A stretch of DNA of 34,832 nt, taken from NCBI GenBank assembly GCA_938002815.1, contig CALKZT010000067.1, positions 1 through 34,832 on the forward strand, given 5' to 3'. Origin of the DNA: an uncultured bacterium (GTDB lineage Bacteria; Desulfobacterota; DSM-4660; Desulfatiglandales; CALKZT01). Position numbers and translations under genes: made by a program. The number at the start of each line of letters is the position of its first letter. Positions within the stretch are counted from its first letter, which is position 1. Shown here in pieces: positions 8,606-17,312 of this stretch. Below the pieces are notes generated by a model. That model worked only from the letters and a program-made list of their open reading frames with translations, made no database searches and was not told the DNA's origin.

Positions 8606-8611
8606 AGGAGG
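8606..8611 (+). promoter_or_regulatory. Ribosome binding site that places the phoH start at a non-canonical codon
   Basis: AGGAGG lies exactly 8 bases before ATC 8620, in a purine-rich run (8602-8617). No ATG, GTG or TTG occurs in the phoH frame between the upstream stop TAG (8554-8556) and GTG 8701, yet the intervening codons encode conserved PhoH sequence. The site therefore argues for initiation at ATC 8620 or a neighbouring codon. Confidence 0.6.
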
Positions 8612-8619
8612 AAGAGGTT

Positions 8620-9585
8620 ATCGTTAGGAAAAAGATCACCTTTAAGGATCCAGAACTGACTCAGCTCTTATTCGGGGAGGCAAATGCCAACCTGAAGATA
8701 GTGGAAAGGGGCTTGAATGTCTCGCTTTCAACCAGGGCAAACTCGGTTTTCCTGGAAGGGGAAGATTGGGGTGTGGACCTTGCAGACAGGCTTCTGAATC
8801 AGCTATACGAGCTTGTGAAGGCAAAGTATCCCCTCTACACGAACGATGTGGACTATGCTATTCGATGCATCCGTGCAGATCCAGACATGGATCTCCTGAA
8901 GATCTTCAAACAAGAGGTCTTCATATCCTCCCACAAGAAGGTGATAGTCCCAAAGAGTATAAACCAAAAGTTGTATGTGGATTCCATAAAGCAATATGAT
9001 ATGGTCTTTGGCATAGGTCCAGCCGGGACCGGTAAGACCTATCTGGCCATGGCAATGGCGATATCCTATTTGCTAAAAAAAGAGGTAAACAGGGTTGTGC
9101 TCACAAGGCCAGCGGTGGAGGCAGGTGAGAGATTAGGCTTTTTGCCTGGGGACCTTTATGAAAAGGTAAATCCGTATCTCAGGCCCCTCTACGATGCCCT
9201 CTACGACATGATGGACTATCCCAGCGCAACTCGGCTTATTCAGCAAGGCACCATAGAAGTGGCCCCCCTCGCATTTATGAGGGGTAGGACCTTAAACGAT
9301 GCCTTTATAATCTTAGATGAGGCCCAGAATGCCACCTGTGAGCAGATGAAGATGTTTTTGACGAGGCTGGGTTTCAGGGCAAAGGCAGTGATCACAGGCG
9401 ATATCACCCAGACCGACCTCCCTGAAGGAAAGATGTCAGGCTTAATGCACGCCTATCAGATCCTCAGAGAAATTAAAGGGATAAAGTTTGTCCTCTTTTC
9501 AAAGGAGGATGTTGTAAGGCATCCCCTTGTGCAAGAGATCATAGAGGCTTACGAGAAGGCAGAGGTGCAGTCCCCCAAAAGGTAA
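8620..9585 (+). CDS. PhoH family ATPase (PhoH/YbeZ-like), start at a non-canonical codon
   Basis: The ORF track starts at GTG 8701, but translation upstream in the same frame gives KITFKDPELTQLLFGEAN, which is the normal N-terminus of PhoH-like proteins, so coding begins earlier. I place the start at ATC 8620, 8 bases after AGGAGG, giving 321 residues, a normal family length. The NTPase core has Walker A GPAGTGKTYLAMA, the ERLGFLPGD segment, and Walker B with DEAQNATCEQMKMFLTRLG, then SKEDVVRHPLVQEII. PhoH-like proteins are cytoplasmic ATPases thought to act in RNA or ribosome metabolism with YbeY. The order phoH, 7TM-HD gene, ybeY is conserved in many bacteria and supports the call. The start codon remains uncertain; a base error in the sequence is an alternative. 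Confidence 0.88.
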   Translation: MVRKKITFKDPELTQLLFGEANANLKIVERGLNVSLSTRANSVFLEGEDWGVDLADRLLNQLYELVKAKYPLYTNDVDYAIRCIRADPDMDLLKIFKQEVFISSHKKVIVPKSINQKLYVDSIKQYDMVFGIGPAGTGKTYLAMAMAISYLLKKEVNRVVLTRPAVEAGERLGFLPGDLYEKVNPYLRPLYDALYDMMDYPSATRLIQQGTIEVAPLAFMRGRTLNDAFIILDEAQNATCEQMKMFLTRLGFRAKAVITGDITQTDLPEGKMSGLMHAYQILREIKGIKFVLFSKEDVVRHPLVQEIIEAYEKAEVQSPKR

Positions 9586-9586
9586 A

Positions 9587-12031
9587 ATGAATCCCCTAAA
9601 ATCTCTTCTGGAAAGGATCAAAAGGCCACGCAGGGCCAAGACTCTTGTGGTCTCCCTGAGTCAAAAAAGGCCTGTTAGGTTTTCGGGGCTAAGACAAAAC
9701 CTTCCCAGGCTCTCATTATTGATGGCCACCTCAATCTTTTTTGCCTTCCTTATGAATACTGGATTGTGGACGGTTCACCACGAATACAAGGTGGGGGATA
9801 TTGCGGAAAGGGACATAAAGGCAAGTCATGATTTTTTGGTGGAGGACAAAGAGACAACCGAAAAAAACAGAACCGATATATCCAAGACGGTCTTGTCCTC
9901 ATACGACTATGATCCCACTGCAAATTTTCTCTTGGAAAAGATCGCCGAGGCCTTCTCTAAGGCCAGAGAGAGTTTGGCAAATTTAAGTTCGTCTTCTGGG
10001 TCGGAAGTTGAAGATACGAAATCCAGGATCAAGGAAGAATTTTTCTTTTTGCTGGGAATTCATCCAGATGAAACCCTTTTTGAAATGCTTTGGAAGCTAA
10101 AGTTTAGCGAACAAGTTGAAAATATCCTCACGATGCTTTTGAAAGATGTCTATGAAATAGGCATTATAAACTTTGCAAATTTTCCTGCTAATGAAATGCA
10201 AAAGGGTATAGTGCTGAAAAATGTAATTACAGGCAGTGAAAGTGTAGTGGTAGCATTTGATCGATTCCTTGATATAGATGAGGCAAGGCAAATAATAAAA
10301 CAGAAGATAAAAGAATCTAAAGTGGATAATTACACCAAACAGGCACTTTTAAGAATCGCACCCCTATTTGTGCAGCCGAATATTACATATAATAGACGCC
10401 AAACCATGCTCAGAATGGAAGCAGCTAAAAGTTCTATCAAACCATTTTACCAGATTGTAAAAAAAGGAGAGATCATTATAAGAGAAGGTGAGCGGATTAC
10501 ACCCATTCATCTTCAAAAGTTAGCAGAAGAAAGTAGACAAAAAAGACCGATAGATCTGGTTTGGAGATTAGCTGGTAGCAGCTTGGTTAACGTCGTGTTT
10601 CTCTTATTTACCTATTATGTTGGGCTCTCAAAGAGGGGGAGGAAGTATTACAGCACCAAGGATCTGGTCTTCTTAAGTGGGCTCTTGATCCTTTTTGGAC
10701 TTCTTTGTAGCGGGATCTGGTTCTCCTTGCAGAATCTCATTATGCTTCAGCCAGATCTATCTCTAAGAATAGCCTCCTATGTGTTGCCTGTGGCCTCAGT
10801 GGGGCTGATAGTATCTATCTTTAAGGGTATATCCGCAGCCGTAACAGTGGGGACAGTCTTTTGTATATTTGCCTCCACCCTTTCAGGGAATATGCTCCAG
10901 ATGGTCTTCTATTTTTTGACCGGGACCATGTTGGGGGTGTACAATGTGAGATTTGCAAAGGAGAGAAAGAATATCATTTTGGCAGCCATAAAGATTGCCT
11001 CTGTAAATGGCGCAGTTGCAGTGGGGGTGGAACTCTCTTTGAGCCAGGTCTCACATCTGAGTCTGGTGGGAGCTTCTGCGGCAGGCTTTTTTGGAGGGAT
11101 CCTTTCTGGAGTCTTTACCACAGGGCTTTTACCCCTCATAGAGATGATCTTCGGTTACACCAATAATATAAAACTGATAGAACTTGCAAGTTTAGATTCT
11201 CCCCTCATCAAAGAGCTCATGCTCCAGGCCCCTGGTACATATCATCATAGTGTGGTGGTGAGTAGTCTTTCAGAGGCTGCTGCCAGTAGTGTTGGGGCAA
11301 ATCCCATATTATGTAAAGTGGCATCCCTTTATCACGACATAGGCAAGATTAAGATGCCGCAGTACTTTGTGGAGAACCAAGGGGGAGGGGAAAACAAGCA
11401 CGAAAGACTGGCTCCTTCCATGAGTGCGCTGATACTCTTATCACATGTGAGGGATGGTGTAGAGCTTGCGGGCAAGGCAAAGTTACCACAGGAGATCATA
11501 GCCATAATCCAGCAGCACCATGGTACCAGCCTTATCCAATATTTTTATCAAAAGGCCAAGGAGCAGGCGGAAAAGAGGCCTGATAAGGCAGTTGTAGTAA
11601 ATGAGGAGGATTTTAGGTATCCGGGGCCTAAACCCCAGAGCAAAGAGGCAGCTGTGGTGATGCTCTCTGATTCCATAGAGGCGGCCTCCCGTTCCCTGGA
11701 GGAACCGAGCCCTGCCCGAATAAAGGGGCTTGTCCAGAAGATAATAAACAGGTGTTTTGCCGACGGCCAATTGGATGATTGCGATCTCACCCTAAAGGAT
11801 TTACATAAGATAGCCAAGAGCCTCAATACGACCCTTGCTGGCATATTCCATCAGAGGATCCAATACCCTGATCAGGAGACCTCATATGCCAAGGCAAAGA
11901 TCTCAAAGGAGCCCAAGAAAAGGTCTGAGGAAGATGGAGATTCAGGTAAGGTTTCAGGGAAAGAGACTTGGGTTAAGATCCAGGATTATAAAGACAGAGC
12001 TCGAGAAGGCCTTAAGAGACTTGGGATATAA
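9587..12031 (+). CDS. 7TM-HD domain phosphohydrolase (PgpH/YqfF family)
   Basis: This 814-residue membrane protein has the PgpH/YqfF layout: one N-terminal helix (about 46-64), a large extracytoplasmic 7TMR-HDED domain (about 70-320), a bundle of about seven helices (about 325-530), then a cytoplasmic HD domain. HD residues are visible as TYHHSVVVSSL (about 549), LYHDIGKIK (about 582), NKHERLAPSM and IIQQHHG. In Firmicutes, PgpH hydrolyses cyclic di-AMP; the substrate here is inferred from the family. The ATG lies one base after the phoH stop. The C-terminal end ([13 protein letters not shown] and onward) runs 98 bases into ybeY in another frame and looks like a non-conserved extension. The stretch at about 10080-10560 is AT-rich relative to the rest. 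Confidence 0.88.
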   Translation: MNPLKSLLERIKRPRRAKTLVVSLSQKRPVRFSGLRQNLPRLSLLMATSIFFAFLMNTGLWTVHHEYKVGDIAERDIKASHDFLVEDKETTEKNRTDISKTVLSSYDYDPTANFLLEKIAEAFSKARESLANLSSSSGSEVEDTKSRIKEEFFFLLGIHPDETLFEMLWKLKFSEQVENILTMLLKDVYEIGIINFANFPANEMQKGIVLKNVITGSESVVVAFDRFLDIDEARQIIKQKIKESKVDNYTKQALLRIAPLFVQPNITYNRRQTMLRMEAAKSSIKPFYQIVKKGEIIIREGERITPIHLQKLAEESRQKRPIDLVWRLAGSSLVNVVFLLFTYYVGLSKRGRKYYSTKDLVFLSGLLILFGLLCSGIWFSLQNLIMLQPDLSLRIASYVLPVASVGLIVSIFKGISAAVTVGTVFCIFASTLSGNMLQMVFYFLTGTMLGVYNVRFAKERKNIILAAIKIASVNGAVAVGVELSLSQVSHLSLVGASAAGFFGGILSGVFTTGLLPLIEMIFGYTNNIKLIELASLDSPLIKELMLQAPGTYHHSVVVSSLSEAAASSVGANPILCKVASLYHDIGKIKMPQYFVENQGGGENKHERLAPSMSALILLSHVRDGVELAGKAKLPQEIIAIIQQHHGTSLIQYFYQKAKEQAEKRPDKAVVVNEEDFRYPGPKPQSKEAAVVMLSDSIEAASRSLEEPSPARIKGLVQKIINRCFADGQLDDCDLTLKDLHKIAKSLNTTLAGIFHQRIQYPDQETSYAKAKISKEPKKRSEEDGDSGKVSGKETWVKIQDYKDRAREGLKRLGI

Positions 12032-12374
12032 CCAAGGGGAGCTCAGCATCTACTTTGTAGATGACCAAACCATGTCTGAGCTAAACAAGAAATATAGGGG
12101 AAGGGCTACCCCCACCAATGTCCTCTCCTTCTCCATGTTAGAGGGGGAGGAGAGGCCTTTTTCGGATATGTTGGGAGATATTGTGATATCCCTGGAGACT
12201 GCAAATAGAGAGGCTGTGGAAGAAGGGGTGAGCCTGGAGGAGAAGGTGAGGAGACTCCTTGCACATGGGCTTTTGCATCTTTTAGGGTATGACCATGAGA
12301 CAGACTCGGAGGAGAGGATAATGGGCGAAAAGGAAGATAGACTCATAGGTATCATGGGAGGTGCCAATGGCTAA
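11934..12374 (+). CDS. ybeY: Endoribonuclease YbeY (rRNA maturation)
   Basis: The metal-binding signature [11 protein letters not shown] supplies the three conserved histidines, and the preceding [12 protein letters not shown] and [11 protein letters not shown] are typical. The ORF track starts at 11835, but the ATG at 11934 ([12 protein letters not shown]) gives 146 residues, the family norm, and has GAGG just upstream; the additional 33 codons look like out-of-frame translation of the preceding gene. YbeY acts in 16S rRNA 3'-end processing and ribosome quality control. It overlaps the preceding 7TM-HD gene by 98 bases and pdxJ by 8 bases, consistent with tight translational coupling. Confidence 0.92.
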   Translation: MEIQVRFQGKRLGLRSRIIKTELEKALRDLGYNQGELSIYFVDDQTMSELNKKYRGRATPTNVLSFSMLEGEERPFSDMLGDIVISLETANREAVEEGVSLEEKVRRLLAHGLLHLLGYDHETDSEERIMGEKEDRLIGIMGGANG

Positions 12375-13086
12375 ACTTGCTGTAAACGTGGACCATGTAG
12401 CCACCCTCAGGCAGGCAAGGGGGGGAGTAGAACCAGATCCGGTCACTGCGGCCAGCATAGCAGAGCTTGCCGGTGCAGAGGGTATCATATGTCACCTAAG
12501 GGAAGATAGGCGACATATACAGGACAGGGATCTGAGGCTTTTGCGGGAGGTGGTTAAGACAAAGCTAAACCTGGAGATGGCGCCTGTAGAGGAGATGGTG
12601 GAAATCGCCCTGAGTGTGTCCCCTGATATGGTTACCCTTGTCCCTGAGAGGAGGCAGGAGCTTACCACCGAAGGCGGGCTGGATGTATTGGCAGATTTAG
12701 AAAGATATCAGAAGATAGTGGAGAGATTGCACAGGGCGAGGATCCTGGTCAGTTTTTTTGTGGACCCAAGCCCTGAGCAGGTGATGGCTGCCAAGGACTG
12801 TGGGGCAGACATAGTGGAGATCCACACAGGCCAGTATGCAGAGGCCAAAAACGAGGACCAGGCCGAAAAGAAGTTTAGGAAGATAGAGCAGGCAGCAAAG
12901 TCAGCCTTTGAGCTGGGGCTGGGCGTGAGTGCGGGCCATGGCCTAAACTATGTGAACATAAAAAGATTCAGGCTGATTCCGGAGATTGAGGAATATAGTA
13001 TAGGCCATAGCATCGTGGCTCGGGCCGTCTTTGTGGGGTTTGAGAGGGCCGTAAGGGAGATGGTGGAGATGGTGAGGTCCTTTTGA
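12367..13086 (+). CDS. pdxJ: Pyridoxine 5'-phosphate synthase PdxJ
   Basis: This 239-residue TIM-barrel enzyme condenses 1-deoxy-xylulose 5-phosphate with 3-amino-2-oxopropyl phosphate to make pyridoxine 5'-phosphate in the DXP-dependent vitamin B6 pathway. The N-terminus [20 protein letters not shown] is diagnostic, followed by [23 protein letters not shown] and the late GHGLNYVN and [12 protein letters not shown] phosphate-binding segments. I prefer ATG 12367, with GGGAGGT upstream, over GTG 12361 in the ORF track. It overlaps the ybeY stop, and acpS follows after one base. The pdxJ-acpS pairing is common in Proteobacteria. Confidence 0.95.
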   Translation: MAKLAVNVDHVATLRQARGGVEPDPVTAASIAELAGAEGIICHLREDRRHIQDRDLRLLREVVKTKLNLEMAPVEEMVEIALSVSPDMVTLVPERRQELTTEGGLDVLADLERYQKIVERLHRARILVSFFVDPSPEQVMAAKDCGADIVEIHTGQYAEAKNEDQAEKKFRKIEQAAKSAFELGLGVSAGHGLNYVNIKRFRLIPEIEEYSIGHSIVARAVFVGFERAVREMVEMVRSF

Positions 13087-13087
13087 T

Positions 13088-13465
13088 ATGATATTTGGTA
13101 TAGGGGTGGACATAGTAAAAAATCTAAGGATTGCCAGGGCGTTAGATAGATGGGGGAAGAGGTTTTTGGAGAGGGTCCTTTCCCCTCAGGAGATAGCCCT
13201 GCTCATCAAAAGGACTGATCCAGTGCCACTGCTGGCAGTGAGGTTTGCGGCTAAAGAGGCCTTTACAAAGGCCTTGAAGACAGGTTTAAAGGAAGGGATC
13301 AGGTTAAGGGATATAGAGATGCTCGGTAAGGAAACTGGGGAGCCTTATCTGGTCCTAAGGGGAGAGGCAAAAAAGAGGGTAAGGGAGCTTGGGATTACAA
13401 ATATCCATGTGAGCGTCTCCCATGAAAGGGAATACTCGGTGGGGGTTGTGATCTTAGAAAAGTAG
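13088..13465 (+). CDS. acpS: Holo-[acyl-carrier-protein] synthase AcpS
   Basis: This 125-residue protein transfers 4'-phosphopantetheine from CoA to apo-ACP. It begins MIFGIGVDIVKNLRIARAL, with the conserved metal-binding Asp in GVDIV, then the RFAAKEAFTKAL segment carrying the second acidic residue, and VSVSHEREYSVGVVIL near the end. Length and motifs are normal. It starts one base after the pdxJ stop and is directly followed by tsaE with no gap. In some genomes an NAD(P)H-hydrate epimerase gene sits between acpS and tsaE; it is absent here. Confidence 0.94.
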   Translation: MIFGIGVDIVKNLRIARALDRWGKRFLERVLSPQEIALLIKRTDPVPLLAVRFAAKEAFTKALKTGLKEGIRLRDIEMLGKETGEPYLVLRGEAKKRVRELGITNIHVSVSHEREYSVGVVILEK

Positions 13466-13921
13466 ATGTTAGGGTCAAAGACCGTCACAAGGAGAGAGGA
13501 AGAGACAGTACAGATTGGGGTCAAGTTTTCCGAGAACCTCAAAAAGGGGGATGTAGTGGCCCTTGAAGGGGAGCTGGGAAGTGGAAAGACCAGATTTGTA
13601 AAGGGTGTCTCTCTGGGGCTGGGTGTTATAGATCCAAGGGAGGTGAAGAGCCCCACCTTTAGCTTGCTTCAGGTCTATGAGGCAAGGCTGCCCATTTACC
13701 ACATGGATTATTACAGACTATCTTCTCCAAAAGAGGTCCTGGATGCAGGTCTGGACCCCTTTGATTACAGGGATGGGGTTGTCTTGGTGGAGTGGGCAGA
13801 TAAGTTCCCTGAGCTCTTTTCCCTTCCTCACATAAGGGTGATCCTTAGGATCCTGGAGGAGGAGACGAGGGAGATCGAGGTGATTTTGGAGGCACATAAG
13901 TCTTTTGTGGAGGACAGCTAA
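13466..13921 (+). CDS. tsaE: tRNA threonylcarbamoyladenosine biosynthesis ATPase TsaE
   Basis: This 151-residue P-loop protein has Walker A LEGELGSGKTRFVKGVSLGLG (about residues 32-52), the KSPTFSLLQVYE segment, HMDYYRL and LVEWADKFPEL, all characteristic of TsaE. It partners TsaB and TsaD in making the N6-threonylcarbamoyl modification of ANN-decoding tRNAs. The ATG abuts the acpS stop codon. tsaD is three genes downstream; tsaB is not in this window. The start is constrained by the abutting acpS stop. Confidence 0.93.
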   Translation: MLGSKTVTRREEETVQIGVKFSENLKKGDVVALEGELGSGKTRFVKGVSLGLGVIDPREVKSPTFSLLQVYEARLPIYHMDYYRLSSPKEVLDAGLDPFDYRDGVVLVEWADKFPELFSLPHIRVILRILEEETREIEVILEAHKSFVEDS

Positions 13922-13924
13922 GAG

Positions 13925-15142
13925 ATGGCATTGATAGTTCAAAAGTATGGCGGCAGTTCGGTAGCTGATTTGCAAAAGATAAGATATGTGGCAGAGAAGG
14001 TGGCAAAGGCCCATGACCAAGGTCACAAGGTGGTGGTGGTGCTCTCTGCCAGGAAAGGGAGGACAGACAGCTTAATTAGTCTTGCAAAGGAGATAACCCC
14101 AATACCTGACCCAAGGGAATTGGATGTGCTCCTTGCCACAGGTGAGCAGGAGAATGTTGCCCTTTTCTGTATCACCTTAAAGGCAATGGGATATGATGCC
14201 TGCTCCCTTCTGGGATTTCAGGTGGCAGTCCAGACCTCTGATCTTTACGGTAAGGCCAGTATATTAAAGGTGGACACCCAAAGGATCTTGGATGAGCTGG
14301 ACAAGGGCAGAATAGTCGCCGTGGCAGGCTTCCAGGGGGTCGACGAGCAAGGAAACATAACCACCTTGGGCAGAGGCGGTTCAGACACCACTGCCGTGGC
14401 AGTGGCAGCTGCTCTCAATGCCCACCTATGCGAGATATACACAGACGTGGATGGGGTCTATACCACCGATCCCAATGTCTATCCAAAGGCAAGAAAACTC
14501 AAAAGGATCTCCTACGAAGAGATGCTGGAAATGGCAAGCCTTGGGGCAAAGGTGCTTGAGATTCGGTCTGTGGAATTTGCCATGAAATACAATGTGCCTA
14601 TCCATGTAAGGTCAACATTTACGGAGGAAGAAGGGACGATGGTTACACAGGAGACAAAGGATATGGAAAAGGTGCTGGTCTCAGGGGTAGCATTCAGCAA
14701 GAATGAAGCAAGGGTGACAGTGAAAAGGGTACCTGATAGACCCGGGATTGCCTTTAGGCTATTCCGCCCCCTTTTGACGCAAGGTATTGTGGTGGATATG
14801 ATAGTACAGAACACCAGTGAAGATGGTTTTACGGATCTCACCTTTACTGTGCCAAAGCCAGACCTCCTCAGAACCATGAATGTGATTAACGAGGTGGCAA
14901 AGGAAATAGGTGCCACCAAGGTAATAGGGGATGAAAATATTGCAAAGGTATCCATCGTGGGAGTAGGTATGAAGACACACGCAGGTGTAGCTGCGAAGAT
15001 GTTTGAGACCCTGGCCAAGGAGGGGATTAATATTATGATGATCAGTACCTCTGAGATAAAGATCTCTTGTGTGATAGAGGAAAAGTACACTGAGCTTGCT
15101 GTAAGAGCCCTCCACGATGCCTTTGAACTGGACAAGGTCTAA
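13925..15142 (+). CDS. lysC: Aspartate kinase LysC
   Basis: This 405-residue protein phosphorylates aspartate as the first step to lysine, threonine, methionine and diaminopimelate. The N-terminal kinase domain has [29 protein letters not shown], and [16 protein letters not shown] followed by [15 protein letters not shown]. Two C-terminal ACT domains (about residues 265-400) would bind the feedback inhibitor, with [20 protein letters not shown] and [17 protein letters not shown]. Size and layout match the single-function class found in many Gram-negatives. Its downstream product, aspartate semialdehyde, is also a substrate of the ADH synthase encoded near 32 kb, so this enzyme feeds both pathways. 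The 3' end overlaps the next gene by 26 bases. Confidence 0.95.
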   Translation: MALIVQKYGGSSVADLQKIRYVAEKVAKAHDQGHKVVVVLSARKGRTDSLISLAKEITPIPDPRELDVLLATGEQENVALFCITLKAMGYDACSLLGFQVAVQTSDLYGKASILKVDTQRILDELDKGRIVAVAGFQGVDEQGNITTLGRGGSDTTAVAVAAALNAHLCEIYTDVDGVYTTDPNVYPKARKLKRISYEEMLEMASLGAKVLEIRSVEFAMKYNVPIHVRSTFTEEEGTMVTQETKDMEKVLVSGVAFSKNEARVTVKRVPDRPGIAFRLFRPLLTQGIVVDMIVQNTSEDGFTDLTFTVPKPDLLRTMNVINEVAKEIGATKVIGDENIAKVSIVGVGMKTHAGVAAKMFETLAKEGINIMMISTSEIKISCVIEEKYTELAVRALHDAFELDKV

Positions 15143-15497
15143 TTCCAAGTTGGAGGTAGAAAAGGGTGCCTTACTATTACTCTGCCTTCTGCTTCTGGCA
15201 TCTTGGCTCTTCAGGATTGTCCTGAAGGATATCCAAACAGTCAGGCCCCTAAAACTGACACCCCAAAACCCTTATCAGAGTATTACCCTTGGCCACAGGG
15301 TGGACATCAACGAGGCGGATCTGGAGGGTCTCATGGCAGTACCCAAGATGACCGAGAAGATGGCCCAGAGGATATTGAGCTTTAGAGAGCTGCACGGGAA
15401 GATAAAGGATGAGGCCAGCTTAAGGGAAGCTCTGGGGAATAGATACAGGGATCGCCTCCCTCATGTAATGGCCCATATCTCCTTTGGGAAGGAATGA
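15117..15497 (+). CDS. Membrane-anchored helix-hairpin-helix (ComEA-like) protein
   Basis: This 126-residue protein has one N-terminal membrane helix (about 18-34, [16 protein letters not shown]) and a C-terminal helix-hairpin-helix region starting at [17 protein letters not shown] and continuing through [14 protein letters not shown]. The pattern INxAxxxxLxxxPxI followed by A..I...R...G.. is the ComEA-type DNA-binding fold. In competent bacteria ComEA binds incoming DNA in the periplasm; whether this short version does so is unknown. It overlaps lysC by 26 bases and its TGA overlaps the tsaD ATG, so it is probably cotranscribed and coupled. Small HhH proteins of this kind are common and often uncharacterised. 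Confidence 0.78.
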   Translation: MPLNWTRSNSKLEVEKGALLLLCLLLLASWLFRIVLKDIQTVRPLKLTPQNPYQSITLGHRVDINEADLEGLMAVPKMTEKMAQRILSFRELHGKIKDEASLREALGNRYRDRLPHVMAHISFGKE

Positions 15498-16507
15498 TGC
15501 TGGTAATGGGAATAGATACCTCCTGTGATGACACCTCTGTGGCTATCTTAGAGGACGGGCATAAGGTCCTATCCAATGTTGTACAGTCGCAGGTGCCTTT
15601 ACATGCTCCATACCTTGGTGTGGTGCCAGAGCTGGCATCGCGGGAACATTTGAAAAATATCCTATTTGTAACCGATTTTGCATTGAAATCCGCGGATATC
15701 TCTCTCCAAGAGATCTCCTGTGTGGCGGTGACAGTGGGCCCTGGTCTCATGGGGAGCCTTCTGGTGGGCCTCTACATGGCAAAGGCCCTCTCCCTGGCAA
15801 CCGGGATCAAGATGATCCCTGTAAACCATTTGGAAGGCCATCTGCTAAGTATACTTCTGGAAGAGGAGTCCCCCCACTTCCCCTACCTGGCCCTTACTGT
15901 CTCCGGTGGACATACCTCCCTGTACCTGGTGGAAGCCCCCCTGAAATATCGATTGCTGGGCACAACCTTGGATGATGCCGCTGGTGAGGCCTTTGACAAG
16001 GTGGCGAAGCTCATGGGCCTTGGCTATCCTGGGGGGAGGCCTTTGGAAGAGCTTGCTAAGGGAGGGGGGCCAGGGAAGGTGATCTTTCCAAGGGTGGATC
16101 TGGGAAAGGGTTCCCTGGATTTCAGTTTTAGTGGGATAAAGACTGCTGTGGCCCTGTATCTCAAGAAGTGGGCAGGGGATAGCTCTTTAAGGGAAAGGGT
16201 GAGCCTTGCCGATATAGCCTATGCCTTTCAGGAGGCAGTCTGTGATATGCTCAGCAAGAATCTATTTTCTGCACAGAAGTCCACTGGAATAAGGGACCTA
16301 GTTATGGCAGGAGGGGTTGCCTGCAACGGATTTATCAGGGAGAGACTGAGGAAAAAGGCCGGGGAGTTAAATCTCCACATGTACTTTCCAAGGCCCTCCT
16401 ATTGTACAGACAACGGAGCTATGATCGCCCTTGTTGGTTATTATAAATACAAAGAGGGGCAGATTGGGGATATGTGGATAGATGCAGTTTCAAAGCATGC
16501 CATTTGA
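15494..16507 (+). CDS. tsaD: tRNA N6-adenosine threonylcarbamoyltransferase TsaD
   Basis: This 337-residue ASKHA-fold enzyme transfers the threonylcarbamoyl group to A37 of tRNAs reading ANN codons. It begins VMGIDTSCDDTSVAILEDG, has the metal-binding VNHLEGHLLS (His-x3-His), LTVSGGHTSLYLV, GTTLDDAAGEAFDKVAKLMGL and the late GGVACNGFIRERL and CTDNGAMIAL. Two adjacent ATGs (15494 and 15497) could serve as start; GGAAGGA lies just upstream and favours the second. The gene overlaps the preceding HhH gene by four bases (ATGA). TsaE from the same operon is its partner. Confidence 0.96.
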   Translation: MMLVMGIDTSCDDTSVAILEDGHKVLSNVVQSQVPLHAPYLGVVPELASREHLKNILFVTDFALKSADISLQEISCVAVTVGPGLMGSLLVGLYMAKALSLATGIKMIPVNHLEGHLLSILLEEESPHFPYLALTVSGGHTSLYLVEAPLKYRLLGTTLDDAAGEAFDKVAKLMGLGYPGGRPLEELAKGGGPGKVIFPRVDLGKGSLDFSFSGIKTAVALYLKKWAGDSSLRERVSLADIAYAFQEAVCDMLSKNLFSAQKSTGIRDLVMAGGVACNGFIRERLRKKAGELNLHMYFPRPSYCTDNGAMIALVGYYKYKEGQIGDMWIDAVSKHAI

Positions 16508-16513
16508 TTTGAG

Positions 16514-17152
16514 ATGTCAAGGGATAAAAAAAGGGCTAAAAAGGCAGTAATATTTGATTGTGACGGAGTGCTATTCGATTCAAAAGCCTCTAATATCAGC
16601 TATTATAATCACTTGCTATTAAAGTTTGGTTTGCCTCCCTTGAGAGAAGAAGATGTGGAATTCATTCATATGCACACGGCAGATGAGTGCATAAAATATT
16701 TATTTAAGGATAGTCCCTTTCTTGCTATGGCTCTTGAGTACAGGTGGAACATGCCTTTAGATGAATTTATAGCCCAAATGAAGATGGAGGTTGGGCTTGT
16801 AGATCTGCTCAGAGAATTGAAGCCAAGGTATTATCTTGCGATAGCTACAAACAGAAGTAATTCCTTGCCAGAGGTTTTATCATACTTCAAATTAACAGAA
16901 TATTTTGACAAGGTAGTTTCTGCACTCGATGTAAAGAATCCAAAACCTGATCCTGAATGTATTGAAAAAATATTAGAACATTTTGGTCTTTCAAAAGACG
17001 ATGTAGTTTACATAGGTGATTCGAAACTTGATGAAGAAACTGCATTCAATGCAAGAATCAAATTTATCGCATATAAGAACAATTCTCTAAAAGCAGACTT
17101 TTATGCTAACTCAACCAGGGAGATCGGAGATTATATCAAAAGCCATTTCTAA
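16514..17152 (+). CDS. HAD-superfamily hydrolase, phosphoglycolate phosphatase-like
   Basis: This 212-residue protein has all four HAD motifs: I FDCDGVLFDS with the nucleophile Asp, II ATNRS, III the Lys in NPKPDP, and IV GDSKLDEETA. A helical cap domain lies between motif I and II (about residues 30-90). These enzymes are cytoplasmic Mg-dependent phosphatases; substrate cannot be told from sequence, though phosphoglycolate phosphatase (Gph) and pyrophosphatase PpaX are the nearest types. It starts 6 bases after tsaD, so it is probably in the same operon. The whole gene is AT-rich compared with tsaD, with AGA and TTA codons replacing AGG and CTG. Confidence 0.85.
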   Translation: MSRDKKRAKKAVIFDCDGVLFDSKASNISYYNHLLLKFGLPPLREEDVEFIHMHTADECIKYLFKDSPFLAMALEYRWNMPLDEFIAQMKMEVGLVDLLRELKPRYYLAIATNRSNSLPEVLSYFKLTEYFDKVVSALDVKNPKPDPECIEKILEHFGLSKDDVVYIGDSKLDEETAFNARIKFIAYKNNSLKADFYANSTREIGDYIKSHF

Positions 17153-17312
17153 CCCCAGAAATCCGATACAGGTCGATTTTAAATTTCATTTACATGGATT
17201 TATTTTGAGGCTAATTTTGGTGATGGAGTATCCTTGATACTAAACAACCGCCTTGGGCTATTAGGCAAAGGTTTTTTGGGGGAAAGGACTGGAAGACTTT
17301 TTTAAGGCCTTT

